This document shows, one piece after another, positions 54,254 through 64,000 of a stretch of DNA of 64,000 nucleotides. The DNA is from Flavobacterium sp. UBA6195 (lineage in GTDB: Bacteria > Bacteroidota > Bacteroidia > Flavobacteriales > Flavobacteriaceae): positions 1 through 64,000 of the forward strand of contig NZ_DITB01000038.1 of assembly GCF_002422095.1 (NCBI RefSeq). Reading direction: 5' to 3'. The stretch's first letter is position 1, and each line of letters starts with the position of its first letter. A program made the translations under genes and the position numbers. Under the pieces are notes generated by a model. The model ran no database searches and was not told the origin of the DNA. It was given only the letters and a program-made list of their open reading frames with translations.

Positions 54254-55915
54254 TTAAAAATTTGTTTTAAAACTAATATGCACAATCGAATTGGAAAGTT
54301 TTATAGCTTGGTCGCTCGTACTACCATTAGCATAAACTAAATTGAACAATCCATTTTTGGTAAACAATCCAAATCCGAATCCCAAACCTAATAAACGGTC
54401 TTCTGTATTGGAAGTTTTGTCTTGAAAATAGCCAAAATCGGTAATAGAATGTAAATATAAATTAGAAGCTAATAAATAACGATACTCCGCTATGATTCCG
54501 GTAAAAGCATTGGCTTGTAAACTATTTTCGTTAAAACCTCTAATCGAATTAATTCCTCCAAATCGGAAAAGTTCGTTAATTATATAATCATCACTTTGTA
54601 AATAATAAGTCTGATTTCGAACAAATATGCTGTTTTTCTGATTCAGATTAAAACTATAATTCACATCCAATTGGGTAAAAAACTGACTCGTTTTTTGAGA
54701 TGCAATCGTTCGATTTCCTGTTCCAAATTTCACAAAAACTTTTGCTTTTTCAGGAAAAATAAAACTATCAGGATTCAATTCAAGATGTTCAAAACTTGAA
54801 GTTAAAAAGGTGTTAGTGAAATCATTCAAACTAAATGAATTGGTATTTTGAATATCAACAGAAGTAGTTTTTTGATAACCTACAAAAGCTTTGGTGTTGT
54901 ATGAAAAATAATAACCCAAATTCAAATCGGTTATGGTATTTTGAAATGTAGAATCTTGTTTAAAAATTCTCAAATTCGCTTTAATTCCAATGGGACTTTT
55001 AAAGATATACGGTAACTCGGTTCCGATGTTAAACGAAGTTTGTCGGTTACCATCGTTTTTCCAATACAAATTGAATTTTTCTCCGGTGTTTAAAATGTTT
55101 TGCAATTGTAAATCTAAATAGCCGTTAAAAGTTAATTTGCTTTGGTCATCATTTGAAAAACCAATGAAACCATCAAATTTATTGGGTTTCGATTTTTCAA
55201 CGTAAACGAAAATCTTAGTGGAATCAGTGGTGAATAAAATTTCGGGATATTTGATTTGATTCACAAATTGCAACTTGTCAAAAGTATCGTTAATCTGTTT
55301 TAAATTGTCTTGATTGAAAGTGGCTTTTTTTGCTTTTTTGGTAATTGCTTTTTTAATCCCAGCTGGAAATTTATCATAACCTACAATGACTAAATCGGTA
55401 ATATTTCTTTTAGCATTGAGTTTTACTTGTAAATCAGAAATTAAATTATTTCCAATTCTTCGCTGATTGACTAACTGTAAATTAGCAAGCGAATACCCTT
55501 TCTTCTCTAAAAGTGCAATTTTGCTCTTCATGAAATTTTCAACTTCATTCGTGGCAATAGTTAAAATGTCTTTCTCTAATTGTAATAGCGATTTTTCTTC
55601 AGCAGAAAGTTTACCTATATATATAGTGTTGTTTTTTATTGTATTTCCCAATCGGTAGTAAAAAACAAAACTGCTGTCGTTCACTTTTTTCTGTTCCAAT
55701 AACTGCCAATCGAAAAAACCTTGATTCGTTAACATGTTTTCAAATCGTTTTTGTTCTTCTAAAATAGAAGCTACTGAAGTGTGTTTGTTTTCGTATTGCA
55801 AACTATCAATGGTTTTGTTTTCGATTTCAGAAGTTCCTTTTATGTTTAAATAGAAATTTTGTCCCAACGAAAATTGGAAACAAAAAAATAGTAGTAAACC
55901 CAAGAGTAATTTCAT
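54254..55915 (-). CDS. Omp85/BamA-family outer-membrane protein
   Basis: A 553-residue protein with signal peptide (about 1-18, FSLGQ). The first half has POTRA-like units (NITDLVIVGYDKFPAGIKKAI) and the second half is a 16-strand-type barrel with the Omp85 loop motif SIRGFNENS at about residue 463. It is short of the five-POTRA BamA, so it is probably a specialised Omp85 or TamA/two-POTRA type protein. The role is not known; it may insert or secrete outer-membrane proteins. Confidence 0.85.
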   Translation of the reverse strand: MKLLLGLLLFFCFQFSLGQNFYLNIKGTSEIENKTIDSLQYENKHTSVASILEEQKRFENMLTNQGFFDWQLLEQKKVNDSSFVFYYRLGNTIKNNTIYIGKLSAEEKSLLQLEKDILTIATNEVENFMKSKIALLEKKGYSLANLQLVNQRRIGNNLISDLQVKLNAKRNITDLVIVGYDKFPAGIKKAITKKAKKATFNQDNLKQINDTFDKLQFVNQIKYPEILFTTDSTKIFVYVEKSKPNKFDGFIGFSNDDQSKLTFNGYLDLQLQNILNTGEKFNLYWKNDGNRQTSFNIGTELPYIFKSPIGIKANLRIFKQDSTFQNTITDLNLGYYFSYNTKAFVGYQKTTSVDIQNTNSFSLNDFTNTFLTSSFEHLELNPDSFIFPEKAKVFVKFGTGNRTIASQKTSQFFTQLDVNYSFNLNQKNSIFVRNQTYYLQSDDYIINELFRFGGINSIRGFNENSLQANAFTGIIAEYRYLLASNLYLHSITDFGYFQDKTSNTEDRLLGLGFGFGLFTKNGLFNLVYANGSTSDQAIKLSNSIVHISFKTNF

Positions 55916-56087
55916 AGCAGTAAAGAAACGAAAAAAAGTAAAATAATTTTATATCTACTTTGTTATTCTGAACTTGTTTCAGAGTCTAATGCAGTAATTC
56001 ATCTGAATTTTTGTATTTCTTTTTTCTAACTCAATGCCAATCAAAACACTAAAAAATACAATTGCATTGAAAATTAATAAATTATGA

Positions 56088-56118
56088 TTTGGAAAGTAAA
56101 AAATAATTCCTACATTTG
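56088..56118 (+). promoter_or_regulatory. Promoter of the rpsL operon
   Basis: TTTG ending at 56091, a 19-base spacer, then TACATTTG at 56111-56118: a full match to the flavobacterial consensus. The rpsL start lies 54 bases further on. Confidence 0.75.
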
Positions 56119-56171
56119 CAACCCCGTAAAAAGCGGGAATTTTAAACATTAAAAATTTTTAGTATTTAATT

Positions 56172-56579
56172 ATGCCAACAATTCAACAATTAGTAAGAAC
56201 AGGGAGAACCCAAATAACTAAGAAGAGTAAATCGGCTGCTTTAGATTCTTGTCCTCAAAGAAGAGGTGTGTGTACTCGTGTTTACACAACAACTCCTAAA
56301 AAACCAAACTCAGCGATGAGAAAGGTGGCTAGGGTTCGTTTAACAAACGGTAACGAAGTGAATGCATACATTCCTGGAGAGGGTCACAATCTACAAGAGC
56401 ACTCGATAGTATTAGTTAGAGGTGGAAGAGTAAAAGATTTACCAGGAGTACGTTATCACATCGTACGTGGAGCATTAGATACTGCGGGTGTTGCAGGTAG
56501 AACACAACGTAGATCTAAGTATGGAGCAAAACGTCCAAAACCAGGACAAGCACCTGCTGCAGCTGGAAAGAAAAAGTAA
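56172..56579 (+). CDS. rpsL: 30S ribosomal protein S12
   Basis: A 135-residue S12 at the decoding centre. [17 protein letters not shown] is conserved and Lys43 is wild type, so no classic streptomycin-resistance change is seen there. The C-terminus is a Lys/Ala-rich tail (AAAGKKK). It starts the rpsL-rpsG-fusA-rpsJ operon. Confidence 0.98.
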   Translation: MPTIQQLVRTGRTQITKKSKSAALDSCPQRRGVCTRVYTTTPKKPNSAMRKVARVRLTNGNEVNAYIPGEGHNLQEHSIVLVRGGRVKDLPGVRYHIVRGALDTAGVAGRTQRRSKYGAKRPKPGQAPAAAGKKK

Positions 56580-56603
56580 TTTAAAATCTTTTAAACAAAA
56601 GAC

Positions 56604-57080
56604 ATGAGAAAAAGACAGGCCAAAAAAAGACCTCTTTTACCAGATCCAAAATTTAACGATCAGTTAGTTACACGTTTTGTGAACAACTTAATGTGGGATG
56701 GTAAAAAATCAACTGCTTTTAAAGTGTTCTATGATGCATTAGAAATCGTAGAAAACAAAAAGCAAGATGCGGAAAAATCTGCATTAGAAATTTGGAAAGA
56801 CGCATTAACAAATGTAATGCCACACGTAGAGGTTCGTTCTCGTCGTGTAGGTGGAGCTACATTTCAAATTCCAATGCCAATTCGTCCAGATAGAAAAATT
56901 TCTTACGCTATCAAATGGATGATTTTGTATGCAAGAAAAAGAAATGAAAAATCGATGGCTGCAAAGTTAGCGTCTGAAATTTTAGCTGCTGCTAAAGAAG
57001 AAGGTGCTGCTGTTAAGAAAAGAATGGATACTCACAAAATGGCAGAAGCTAACAAAGCATTCTCTCACTTTAGATTTTAA
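56604..57080 (+). CDS. rpsG: 30S ribosomal protein S7
   Basis: A 158-residue S7 that organises the 3' domain of 16S r[17 protein letters not shown] and [16 protein letters not shown] are typical. It lies 24 bases after rpsL and 11 bases before fusA. Confidence 0.98.
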   Translation: MRKRQAKKRPLLPDPKFNDQLVTRFVNNLMWDGKKSTAFKVFYDALEIVENKKQDAEKSALEIWKDALTNVMPHVEVRSRRVGGATFQIPMPIRPDRKISYAIKWMILYARKRNEKSMAAKLASEILAAAKEEGAAVKKRMDTHKMAEANKAFSHFRF

Positions 57081-57091
57081 TTCATAAAGAA

Positions 57092-59248
57092 ATGGCTAGA
57101 GATTTAAAATATACAAGAAATATAGGTATTGCGGCTCACATTGATGCTGGTAAAACAACAACAACTGAGCGTATCTTATTCTACACAGGAAAATCACACA
57201 AAATTGGAGAAGTACACGATGGTGCTGCAACAATGGACTGGATGGCACAAGAGCAAGAAAGAGGTATTACTATTACTTCGGCTGCTACAACTTGTGAGTG
57301 GAATTTCCCAACAAACCAAGGTAAAATTTTACCTGAATCTAAACCGTATCACTTTAACATTATCGATACTCCTGGTCACGTTGACTTTACAGTAGAGGTA
57401 AACCGTTCATTACGTGTATTAGATGGTTTAGTATTCTTATTTAGTGCGGTTGATGGTGTTGAGCCTCAATCTGAAACTAACTGGAGATTAGCAGATCAGT
57501 ACAGAGTTCCTCGTATGGGATTCGTAAATAAAATGGACCGTCAAGGTTCTAACTTCTTAGGAGTTTGTCAGCAAGTTAAAGATATGTTGAAATCAAACGC
57601 AGTAGCGATTACTTTACCAATTGGTGAAGAGGCTGATTTCAAAGGAGTAGTTGACTTAGTGAAAAATCAAGCTATTGTGTGGCATGATGAAACACAAGGT
57701 GCTACTTTCGATATTATCGATATTCCTGCTGATATGGTTGACGAAGTAAAAGAGTATCGTTCAATTTTAATTGAAGAGATTGCTACTTACGACGAAAACT
57801 TATTAGAAAAGTATATGGAAGATGAAAACTCAATTACTGAGGAAGAAATCAACAATGCTTTACGTGCTGCTACAATCGACATGGCTATCATTCCTATGAT
57901 CGCTGGTTCTTCTTTCAAAAACAAAGGAGTTCAATTTATGTTAGATGCAGTTTGTAAGTATTTACCATCTCCATTAGATAAAGAAGGTATCGAAGGAATT
58001 CATCCTGATGATGCTGATTTATTAGAAGAAGATCAAAAGAAAATTATCCGTCGTCCTGATACAAAAGAGCCTTTCGCGGCTTTAGCATTCAAAATTGCTA
58101 CTGATCCTTATGTTGGTCGTTTAGCTTTCTTCCGTGCTTATTCAGGTCGTTTAGATGCTGGTTCTTACATCTTGAATACACGTTCAGGAAACAAAGAGAG
58201 AATTTCTCGTATCTACCAAATGCACGCTAACAAACAAAATCCAATCGAATTTATTGAGGCTGGAGATATTGGAGCTGCTGTTGGATTTAAAGATATCAAG
58301 ACTGGAGATACAATGTGTGATGAAAAACACCCAATTATCCTTGAGTCTATGAAATTCCCTGATCCAGTAATTGGTATCGCGATTGAGCCTAAAACTAAAG
58401 CTGACGTTGATAAAATGGGTATGGCTTTAGCGAAATTAGCTGAGGAAGATCCAACGTTTACAGTTAGAACTGATGAGGCTTCGGGTCAAACGATTATCTC
58501 AGGTATGGGTGAGTTACACTTAGACATCCTTGTAGATCGTATGAAACGTGAGTTCAAAGTTGAGGTTAACCAAGGTGAGCCACAAGTAGAATATAAAGAA
58601 GCGTTCACTAAAGCGGCTCAACACAGAGAGGTTTACAAAAAACAATCTGGAGGTCGTGGTAAATTTGGTGATATCGTTTTCCGTTTAGAGCCTGCTGATT
58701 TAGTAGATGGTAAAGCTCCTATGGGATTACAGTTTGTTAATGAGGTTAAAGGTGGTAACGTACCAAAAGAATATATTCCTGCTGTAGAAAAAGGATTCAG
58801 AGAAGCTATGAAGCAAGGTCCTTTAGCTGGTTATGCAGTTGATAGTTTAAAAGTTACTTTATTAGATGGTTCGTTTCACCCTGTGGATTCTGATGCATTG
58901 TCATTCGAATTAGCAGCTAAAATGGGTTATAAAGAAGTAGCTAAAGCTGCAGGAGCTGTTATTCTTGAGCCAATCATGAAAATTGAAGTTATTACTCCAG
59001 AAGAAAACATGGGGGATATCGTAGGTGACTTGAACCGTCGTAGAGGTCAAGTAAATGATATGGGTGATAGAAATGGTGCTAAAACTATCAAAGCTAATGT
59101 TCCTTTATCAGAAATGTTTGGATATGTTACTACATTAAGAACATTATCTTCTGGTAGAGCTACATCTACTATGGAGTTCTCTCACTATGAAGAAACACCT
59201 TCTAACATTTCAGAAGCTGTAATCAAAAAAGCAAAAGGTAACGCTTAA
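57092..59248 (+). CDS. fusA: Elongation factor G
   Basis: A 718-residue translational GTPase that moves tRNA and mRNA after peptide bond formation. G1 is AHIDAGKTT, the switch II region is DTPGHVDF and G4 is NKMD. The usual five domains are implied by length. It lies between rpsG and rpsJ, the normal str operon order (but with rpsJ in place of tufA here). Confidence 0.98.
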   Translation: MARDLKYTRNIGIAAHIDAGKTTTTERILFYTGKSHKIGEVHDGAATMDWMAQEQERGITITSAATTCEWNFPTNQGKILPESKPYHFNIIDTPGHVDFTVEVNRSLRVLDGLVFLFSAVDGVEPQSETNWRLADQYRVPRMGFVNKMDRQGSNFLGVCQQVKDMLKSNAVAITLPIGEEADFKGVVDLVKNQAIVWHDETQGATFDIIDIPADMVDEVKEYRSILIEEIATYDENLLEKYMEDENSITEEEINNALRAATIDMAIIPMIAGSSFKNKGVQFMLDAVCKYLPSPLDKEGIEGIHPDDADLLEEDQKKIIRRPDTKEPFAALAFKIATDPYVGRLAFFRAYSGRLDAGSYILNTRSGNKERISRIYQMHANKQNPIEFIEAGDIGAAVGFKDIKTGDTMCDEKHPIILESMKFPDPVIGIAIEPKTKADVDKMGMALAKLAEEDPTFTVRTDEASGQTIISGMGELHLDILVDRMKREFKVEVNQGEPQVEYKEAFTKAAQHREVYKKQSGGRGKFGDIVFRLEPADLVDGKAPMGLQFVNEVKGGNVPKEYIPAVEKGFREAMKQGPLAGYAVDSLKVTLLDGSFHPVDSDALSFELAAKMGYKEVAKAAGAVILEPIMKIEVITPEENMGDIVGDLNRRRGQVNDMGDRNGAKTIKANVPLSEMFGYVTTLRTLSSGRATSTMEFSHYEETPSNISEAVIKKAKGNA

Positions 59249-59259
59249 TTTTTAAAGAG

Positions 59260-59565
59260 ATGAGTCAAAAAATCAGAATAAAATTAAAATCATACGATCA
59301 TAACTTAGTAGATAAGTCTGCTGAGAAAATCGTTAAGACTGTAAAAAGTACAGGTGCTGTGGTAACGGGTCCAATTCCATTACCTACTCACAAAAAGATT
59401 TTTACTGTATTACGTTCTCCACACGTTAACAAAAAATCAAGAGAGCAATTCGAATTAAGTTCTTATAAGAGATTGTTAGATATCTACAGTTCTTCTTCTA
59501 AAACTATCGATGCTTTAATGAAATTAGAGTTACCTTCAGGAGTTGAAGTAGAAATTAAAGTGTGA
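59260..59565 (+). CDS. rpsJ: 30S ribosomal protein S10
   Basis: A 101-residue S10 with [17 protein letters not shown] and the [26 protein letters not shown] region. In Gammaproteobacteria it begins the S10 operon; here it ends the str-type operon and is followed by a terminator. Confidence 0.98.
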   Translation: MSQKIRIKLKSYDHNLVDKSAEKIVKTVKSTGAVVTGPIPLPTHKKIFTVLRSPHVNKKSREQFELSSYKRLLDIYSSSSKTIDALMKLELPSGVEVEIKV

Positions 59566-59598
59566 TAAACACCATTGCAAAAAAGCAATGATTACTAT

Positions 59599-59634
59599 AA
59601 AAAACCGTTAATGTGAATGCATTACGGTTTTTTT
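59599..59634 (+). terminator. Terminator after rpsJ
   Basis: AAACCGTTAATG (one bulged T) pairs with CATTACGGTTT, followed by a T run. A small CATTGC/GCAATG hairpin lies just before. It divides the ribosomal cluster between rpsJ and rplC. Confidence 0.75.
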
Positions 59635-59695
59635 CTTATCATTTTTAGTAGGTAAAAAGTCCTTTTTTTAAGGAAATTTTACTTAACTATTTATT

Positions 59696-59728
59696 TTTGC
59701 GATAATTAAAAAATAATTTATATATTTG
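59696..59728 (+). promoter_or_regulatory. Promoter of the rplC operon
   Basis: TTTG ending at 59699, a 21-base spacer, then TATATTTG at 59721-59728, 72 bases before the rplC start. It restarts transcription after the rpsJ terminator. Confidence 0.7.
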
Positions 59729-59800
59729 CACCCTCAAAATGAGTAGTGTGCAAATACTATTTGTATTATAAATAAGAGTTTAATTAATAATTAGTTTAAT

Positions 59801-60418
59801 ATGTCTGGGTTAATCGGAAGAAAAATTGGCATGACTAGCATCTTTGATGAGAACGGGAAAAATATTCCTTGTACTGTAATCGAGTGTGGTCCATGCGTTG
59901 TTACCCAAGTCAGAACCAATGATGTAGATGGCTATGAAGCTATCCAATTAGGTTTCGATGACAAAACTGAAAAGCATTCAATTAAAGCTGAGTTAGGTCA
60001 CTTTAAGAAAGCTGGTACAGTTGCGAAAAAGAAAGTTGTTGAATTCAAAGGTTTTGAAACGGAGTACAAGTTAGGCGATGTAATCGCTGTTGACTTATTC
60101 GCTGAAGGTGAATTTGTTGATGTAATTGGAGTTTCTAAAGGAAAAGGATTCCAAGGGGTTGTTAAACGTCATGGTTTTGGCGGTGTTGGACAAGCAACAC
60201 ACGGTCAACATAACCGTTTAAGAGCGCCTGGTTCTGTAGGAGCTTCATCTTATCCATCTAGAGTATTCAAAGGAATGCGTATGGCTGGAAGAATGGGAGG
60301 AGATAATGTAACAGTACAAAACCTTAGAGTTTTAAAAGTAGTTGCTGAAAAGAACTTGCTTTTAGTTAAAGGAGCGATTCCTGGACACAAAAACTCTTAT
60401 GTAATCGTTCAGAAGTAA
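59801..60418 (+). CDS. rplC: 50S ribosomal protein L3
   Basis: A 205-residue L3 that seeds 23S rRNA assembly. The N-terminus [17 protein letters not shown] and the central [18 protein letters not shown] are typical. Its stop overlaps the rplD start by one base (TAATG), so translation is coupled. It starts the second ribosomal unit. Confidence 0.98.
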   Translation: MSGLIGRKIGMTSIFDENGKNIPCTVIECGPCVVTQVRTNDVDGYEAIQLGFDDKTEKHSIKAELGHFKKAGTVAKKKVVEFKGFETEYKLGDVIAVDLFAEGEFVDVIGVSKGKGFQGVVKRHGFGGVGQATHGQHNRLRAPGSVGASSYPSRVFKGMRMAGRMGGDNVTVQNLRVLKVVAEKNLLLVKGAIPGHKNSYVIVQK

Positions 60419-61047
60419 TGGAAGTAAAAGTTTTAGATATCAACGGAAAAGAAACTGGAAGAAAAGTTCAACTTTCTGATTCAGTTTTCGCAATTGAGCC
60501 TAATAAACATGCTGTATATTTAGATGTAAAGCAATATTTGGCTAATCAAAGACAAGGTACTCACAAAGCTAAAGAAAGAGCTGAGGTTGCAGGAAGTACT
60601 CGTAAAATCAAAAAACAAAAAGGAACTGGTACTGCTCGTGCAGGATCTGCTAAGAGTCCAGTTTTCAAAGGTGGAGGTACTATTTTTGGGCCTAGACCAA
60701 GAAGTTATTCTTTCAAATTAAACAAAAACTTAAAAAGATTAGCTAGAAAATCAGCTTTATCTTTAAAGGTAAATGAGTCTAATTTGGTAGTGGTTGAAGA
60801 TTTTACATTTGATACACCAAGCACTAAAAATTTCATTAACGTATTGAAAGCTTTAGGGTTAGAGAACAAAAAATCATTATTTGTGTTGGGTGATACAAAT
60901 AAAAATGTATATTTGTCGTCACGCAATTTAAAAGCGTCTAGCGTTGTAACTACTTCAGAATTAAGTACTTATGCAATTTTAAATGCAAAAAGTTTAGTTC
61001 TTTTAGAGGGTGCAGTAGACGGAATTGAAGCTAATTTAAGTAAATAA
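60418..61047 (+). CDS. rplD: 50S ribosomal protein L4
   Basis: A 209-residue L4. QRQGTHKAKERAEVAGSTRK and GTGTARAGSAKSPVFKGGG form the extended exit-tunnel loop. In E. coli L4 also represses its operon; here the S10 leader is not upstream, so regulation is not shown. Confidence 0.98.
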   Translation: MEVKVLDINGKETGRKVQLSDSVFAIEPNKHAVYLDVKQYLANQRQGTHKAKERAEVAGSTRKIKKQKGTGTARAGSAKSPVFKGGGTIFGPRPRSYSFKLNKNLKRLARKSALSLKVNESNLVVVEDFTFDTPSTKNFINVLKALGLENKKSLFVLGDTNKNVYLSSRNLKASSVVTTSELSTYAILNAKSLVLLEGAVDGIEANLSK

Positions 61048-61054
61048 TAAGATT

Positions 61055-61345
61055 ATGAGTATCATAATTAAGCCTATTATAACTGAAAAAATAACTAAAG
61101 ATGGTGAAGTTTTTAACCGTTTTGGTTTTGTGGTTGCTAAAAATGCAAATAAAATTCAAATCAAAAATGCTATCGAAGCAGCTTATGGTGTGAATGTGGT
61201 TGCAGTTAATACAATGAACTACAGAGCTGATAGAAGTGTTAAATATACCAAAAGTGGTTTAATCAGTGGCAAAACAAATGCTTATAAAAAAGCAGTTGTT
61301 CAAGTACAAGAGGGAGAAACAATAGATTTTTATACTAATATCTAA
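61055..61345 (+). CDS. rplW: 50S ribosomal protein L23
   Basis: A 96-residue L23 at the exit-tunnel rim, the binding site for trigger factor and SRP. Start SIIIKPIITEK; RADRSVKYTKSGLISGKTNAYK is the conserved loop. Confidence 0.97.
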   Translation: MSIIIKPIITEKITKDGEVFNRFGFVVAKNANKIQIKNAIEAAYGVNVVAVNTMNYRADRSVKYTKSGLISGKTNAYKKAVVQVQEGETIDFYTNI

Positions 61346-61351
61346 TAGAAA

Positions 61352-62176
61352 ATGTCAGTTAGAAAATTAAAACCTATTACCCCGGGTCAGCGTTTTAGAG
61401 TTGTTAATAGCTTTGACACTATTACAACTGATAAGCCGGAGCGTTCATTAATCGCACCGAAAAAAAACTCAGGAGGTAGAAATAGTCAAGGAAAGATGAC
61501 CATGCGTTACACAGGTGGTGGTCACAAACAAAAGTATCGTATCATTGATTTTAAAAGAGCTAAAGTTGGAATTCCAGCAACAGTTAAAACTATCGAGTAC
61601 GATCCAAATCGTTCAGCTTTTATTTCATTATTGTATTATGCAGATGGAGCTAAAACTTACATCATTGCGCAAAATGGATTACAAGTTGGACAAACTGTAG
61701 TTTCAGGTGAAGAAGCATCTCCAGAAATTGGAAATGCAATGCCTTTAAGTAAAATTCCTCTAGGAACTGTTATTTCGTGTATCGAATTAAGACCAGGTCA
61801 AGGAGCTGTAATCGCTCGTTCAGCAGGAACTTTCGCTCAGTTAATGGCAAGAGATGGAAAATATGCAACAATTAAAATGCCTTCTGGAGAAACAAGATTA
61901 ATCTTGTTAACTTGTATGGCTACAATCGGAGCAGTTTCTAACTCAGACCACCAATTAATCGTATCAGGTAAAGCTGGTAGATCAAGATGGTTAGGTAGAA
62001 GACCAAGAACAAGACCAGTAGCTATGAACCCAGTTGATCACCCAATGGGAGGTGGTGAAGGACGTTCTTCAGGAGGTCACCCACGTTCAAGAAAAGGTTT
62101 ACCTGCTAAAGGTTATAGAACTCGTTCTAAAGTTAACCCGAGTAATAAGTATATTGTAGAACGTAGAAAGAAATAA
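61352..62176 (+). CDS. rplB: 50S ribosomal protein L2
   Basis: A 274-residue L2 that supports peptidyl transfer and subunit joining. [19 protein letters not shown] and the C-terminal [20 protein letters not shown], with the catalytic-region His in [10 protein letters not shown], are typical. Confidence 0.98.
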   Translation: MSVRKLKPITPGQRFRVVNSFDTITTDKPERSLIAPKKNSGGRNSQGKMTMRYTGGGHKQKYRIIDFKRAKVGIPATVKTIEYDPNRSAFISLLYYADGAKTYIIAQNGLQVGQTVVSGEEASPEIGNAMPLSKIPLGTVISCIELRPGQGAVIARSAGTFAQLMARDGKYATIKMPSGETRLILLTCMATIGAVSNSDHQLIVSGKAGRSRWLGRRPRTRPVAMNPVDHPMGGGEGRSSGGHPRSRKGLPAKGYRTRSKVNPSNKYIVERRKK

Positions 62177-62186
62177 TTAGATAGAC

Positions 62187-62465
62187 ATGGCACGTTCATT
62201 AAAAAAAGGACCATTCGTTCACTATAAATTAGAGAAGAAAGTTCAAGAAAATATCGCAGGTGGAAACAAAGGTGTTGTAAAGACTTGGTCTAGAGCATCT
62301 ATGATTACTCCAGATTTTGTTGGGCAAACTATCGCAGTTCACAATGGTCGTCAATTTGTTCCAGTATATGTTACTGAGAACATGGTAGGACACAAATTAG
62401 GAGAGTTTTCACCAACAAGATCTTTTAGAGGTCATGCTGGGGCTAAAAATAAAGGTAAAAAATAA
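62187..62465 (+). CDS. rpsS: 30S ribosomal protein S19
   Basis: A 92-residue S19 near the head of the small subunit. Start [10 protein letters not shown], with [15 protein letters not shown] and [15 protein letters not shown] conserved. Confidence 0.98.
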   Translation: MARSLKKGPFVHYKLEKKVQENIAGGNKGVVKTWSRASMITPDFVGQTIAVHNGRQFVPVYVTENMVGHKLGEFSPTRSFRGHAGAKNKGKK

Positions 62466-62474
62466 TAGGAAGCT

Positions 62475-62885
62475 ATGGGAGTTCGTAAAAGAGAAAGAGC
62501 AGAGCAGACTAAAGAGGCTAAAGCACAAGTTGCTTTTGCTAAATTAAATAACTGCCCTACTTCACCTAGAAAAATGCGTTTAGTTGCAGATTTAGTTAGA
62601 GGTCAGAAAGTAGAAATGGCTCTTAATATATTAAGATTTAGTCAAAAAGAAGCTTCAAGAAAATTAGAGAAATTGTTGTTATCAGCAATTAATAACTATC
62701 AGCAAAAAAATGCTGATGCTAATTTAGAAGAAGCTGGCTTATTTGTAAAAACGATTACTGTAGATGGTGGAATGATGTTAAAAAGACTTCGTCCAGCTCC
62801 ACAAGGTCGCGCACACAGAATTAGAAAGCGTTCTAACCACGTAACAATCGTGTTAGGATCAAATAATAACACACAAAGCAATTAA
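62475..62885 (+). CDS. rplV: 50S ribosomal protein L22
   Basis: A 136-residue L22 lining the exit tunnel; [20 protein letters not shown] is the conserved loop. It lies 9 bases before rpsC. Confidence 0.97.
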   Translation: MGVRKRERAEQTKEAKAQVAFAKLNNCPTSPRKMRLVADLVRGQKVEMALNILRFSQKEASRKLEKLLLSAINNYQQKNADANLEEAGLFVKTITVDGGMMLKRLRPAPQGRAHRIRKRSNHVTIVLGSNNNTQSN

Positions 62886-62893
62886 TAAACAGT

Positions 62894-63625
62894 ATGGGAC
62901 AAAAGACAAATCCAATCGGAAATAGACTTGGTATCATCAGAGGATGGGACTCAAACTGGTATGGAGGAAATGATTACGGTGATAAAATCGCTGAAGATGC
63001 TAAAATCCGTAAATACATCCATGCACGTTTATCAAAAGCTAGTGTATCTAAAATAATTATCGAGAGAACTTTAAAACTTGTAACCGTTACTATCACTACT
63101 GCTAGACCTGGTATTATTATCGGAAAAGGTGGTCAAGAGGTAGACAAGTTAAAAGAAGAACTTAAGAAAATTACTGACAAAGAAGTTCAAATCAACATCT
63201 TTGAAATCAAAAGACCTGAGTTAGATGCTTACTTAGTAGCAACTTCTATCGCTCGTCAAATTGAAAGCAGAATCTCTTACAGAAGAGCTATTAAAATGGC
63301 TATCGCGGCTGCAATGAGAATGAATGCTGAAGGTATTAAAGTTATGATTTCTGGACGTTTAAACGGTGCTGAAATGGCTCGTTCTGAACACTTCAAAGAA
63401 GGTAGAATTCCTTTGTCAACTTTCAGAGCTGATATTGATTATTCATTAGCTGAAGCACATACTACTTATGGTAGAATGGGTATCAAAGTATGGATAATGA
63501 AAGGTGAGGTTTATGGAAAAAGAGATCTTTCTCCGTTAGTTGGTATGGACAAAAAACAGTCTAAATCATCAGGATCTTCTGCTCCAAAAAGAGACGGTAA
63601 ACCAAACGCACGCAAAAGAAAGTAA
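62894..63625 (+). CDS. rpsC: 30S ribosomal protein S3
   Basis: A 243-residue S3 at the mRNA entry. The KH domain shows [18 protein letters not shown], and the C-terminal domain [28 protein letters not shown] is typical. The Ser/Lys-rich tail ([16 protein letters not shown]) is variable in the family. Confidence 0.98.
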   Translation: MGQKTNPIGNRLGIIRGWDSNWYGGNDYGDKIAEDAKIRKYIHARLSKASVSKIIIERTLKLVTVTITTARPGIIIGKGGQEVDKLKEELKKITDKEVQINIFEIKRPELDAYLVATSIARQIESRISYRRAIKMAIAAAMRMNAEGIKVMISGRLNGAEMARSEHFKEGRIPLSTFRADIDYSLAEAHTTYGRMGIKVWIMKGEVYGKRDLSPLVGMDKKQSKSSGSSAPKRDGKPNARKRK

Positions 63626-63644
63626 TTATTTAAACTAAAGAAAA

Positions 63645-64000
63645 ATGTTACAGCCTAAAAGAACAAAATACCGTAAGGTACAGAAAGGTAGAATGAAAGG
63701 CGTTTCTCAAAGAGGACACGAGCTTTCTAACGGAATGTTTGGTATCAAATCTTTAGATTCTGCATTTATTACTTCTCGTCAAATTGAAGCAGCTCGTATC
63801 GCAGCAACACGTTTCATGAAAAGAGAGGGTCAATTATGGATCAAAATATTTCCAGATAAGCCTATTACAAAGAAACCATTAGAAGTACGTATGGGTAAAG
63901 GTAAAGGTGCAGTTGAATATTGGGCTGCAGTTGTTAAACCTGGTAAAATTATGTTTGAAGTTGGAGGTGTGCCTCTATCAGTAGCAAAAGAGGCTTTACG
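63645..64000 (+). CDS. rplP: 50S ribosomal protein L16 (3' end outside window)
   Basis: 118 codons are visible, starting [18 protein letters not shown], with [15 protein letters not shown] and [25 protein letters not shown] typical of L16. The reading frame runs off the right edge, so the last 20 or so residues are missing. It follows rpsC by 19 bases, in the expected order. Confidence 0.97.
   Translation, partial: MLQPKRTKYRKVQKGRMKGVSQRGHELSNGMFGIKSLDSAFITSRQIEAARIAATRFMKREGQLWIKIFPDKPITKKPLEVRMGKGKGAVEYWAAVVKPGKIMFEVGGVPLSVAKEAL

Noticed and set aside
59572..59589. CATTGC/GCAATG hairpin after rpsJ as terminator
   Set aside because: Short and without a T run; the next hairpin is a better terminator.

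Overview
The window is an AT-rich chromosomal segment of a member of the Bacteroidota, most likely a Flavobacterium or a close relative in the Flavobacteriaceae. The evidence is the type IX secretion genes porU-porV, flavobacterial promoters (TTG about 19-21 bases upstream of TAnnTTTG), a SusC-like plug sequence, an S46 dipeptidyl-peptidase and protein sequences typical of that family. It holds 57 complete genes plus two cut by the window edges (porU at the left, rplP at the right). I saw no rRNA, tRNA, CRISPR array, prophage or transposase.

Layout. 1-5255: porU and porV of type IX secretion, then cytidine deaminase. 5418-8014: pyruvate dehydrogenase E1-alpha and E2. 8087-11407: M28 peptidase, short-chain dehydrogenase, SprT-like protein and a mannose-1-phosphate guanylyltransferase. 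11410-18967, minus strand: an MlaF/MlaE-type lipid ABC transporter, a glycosyltransferase and methyltransferase pair, a ketoacyl synthase III-like enzyme, a truncated globin and gcvP. 19118-19936: a UbiA-like membrane protein.

19967-24292 is the most unusual region. It is a tightly packed four-gene minus-strand operon: a PLD-nuclease/J-domain fusion, a protein with ten 25-residue tryptophan-rich repeats, a three-helix membrane protein, and a protein with a gamma-glutamylcyclotransferase-like start and zinc ribbons. None has a housekeeping assignment I recognise, and the set looks like an accessory, possibly defence or stress, cassette.

24420-35366: M3 peptidase, purE and purK separated by a small membrane-protein gene between inverted repeats, then hpt, adk, a CNNM/CorC-type protein, obg and an S46 peptidase. 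35425-41985: a giant alpha-2-macroglobulin-like protein with an inserted carboxypeptidase-like domain and TonB plug. 42097-55915: TPR protein, Mpl-type ligase, radC, a secreted superoxide dismutase with an extra C-terminal domain, an ABC transporter operon with a histidine-rich loop (probable metal link), HAD phosphatase, rarA, rhomboid protease, rlmB and an Omp85-type outer-membrane protein.

56172-64000: the str and S10 ribosomal clusters (rpsL-rpsG-fusA-rpsJ, then rplC-rplD-rplW-rplB-rpsS-rplV-rpsC-rplP). A terminator after rpsJ and a strong-looking promoter before rplC divide them. Several intergenic gaps carry short inverted repeats of different families, typical of REP-like or MITE-like elements.
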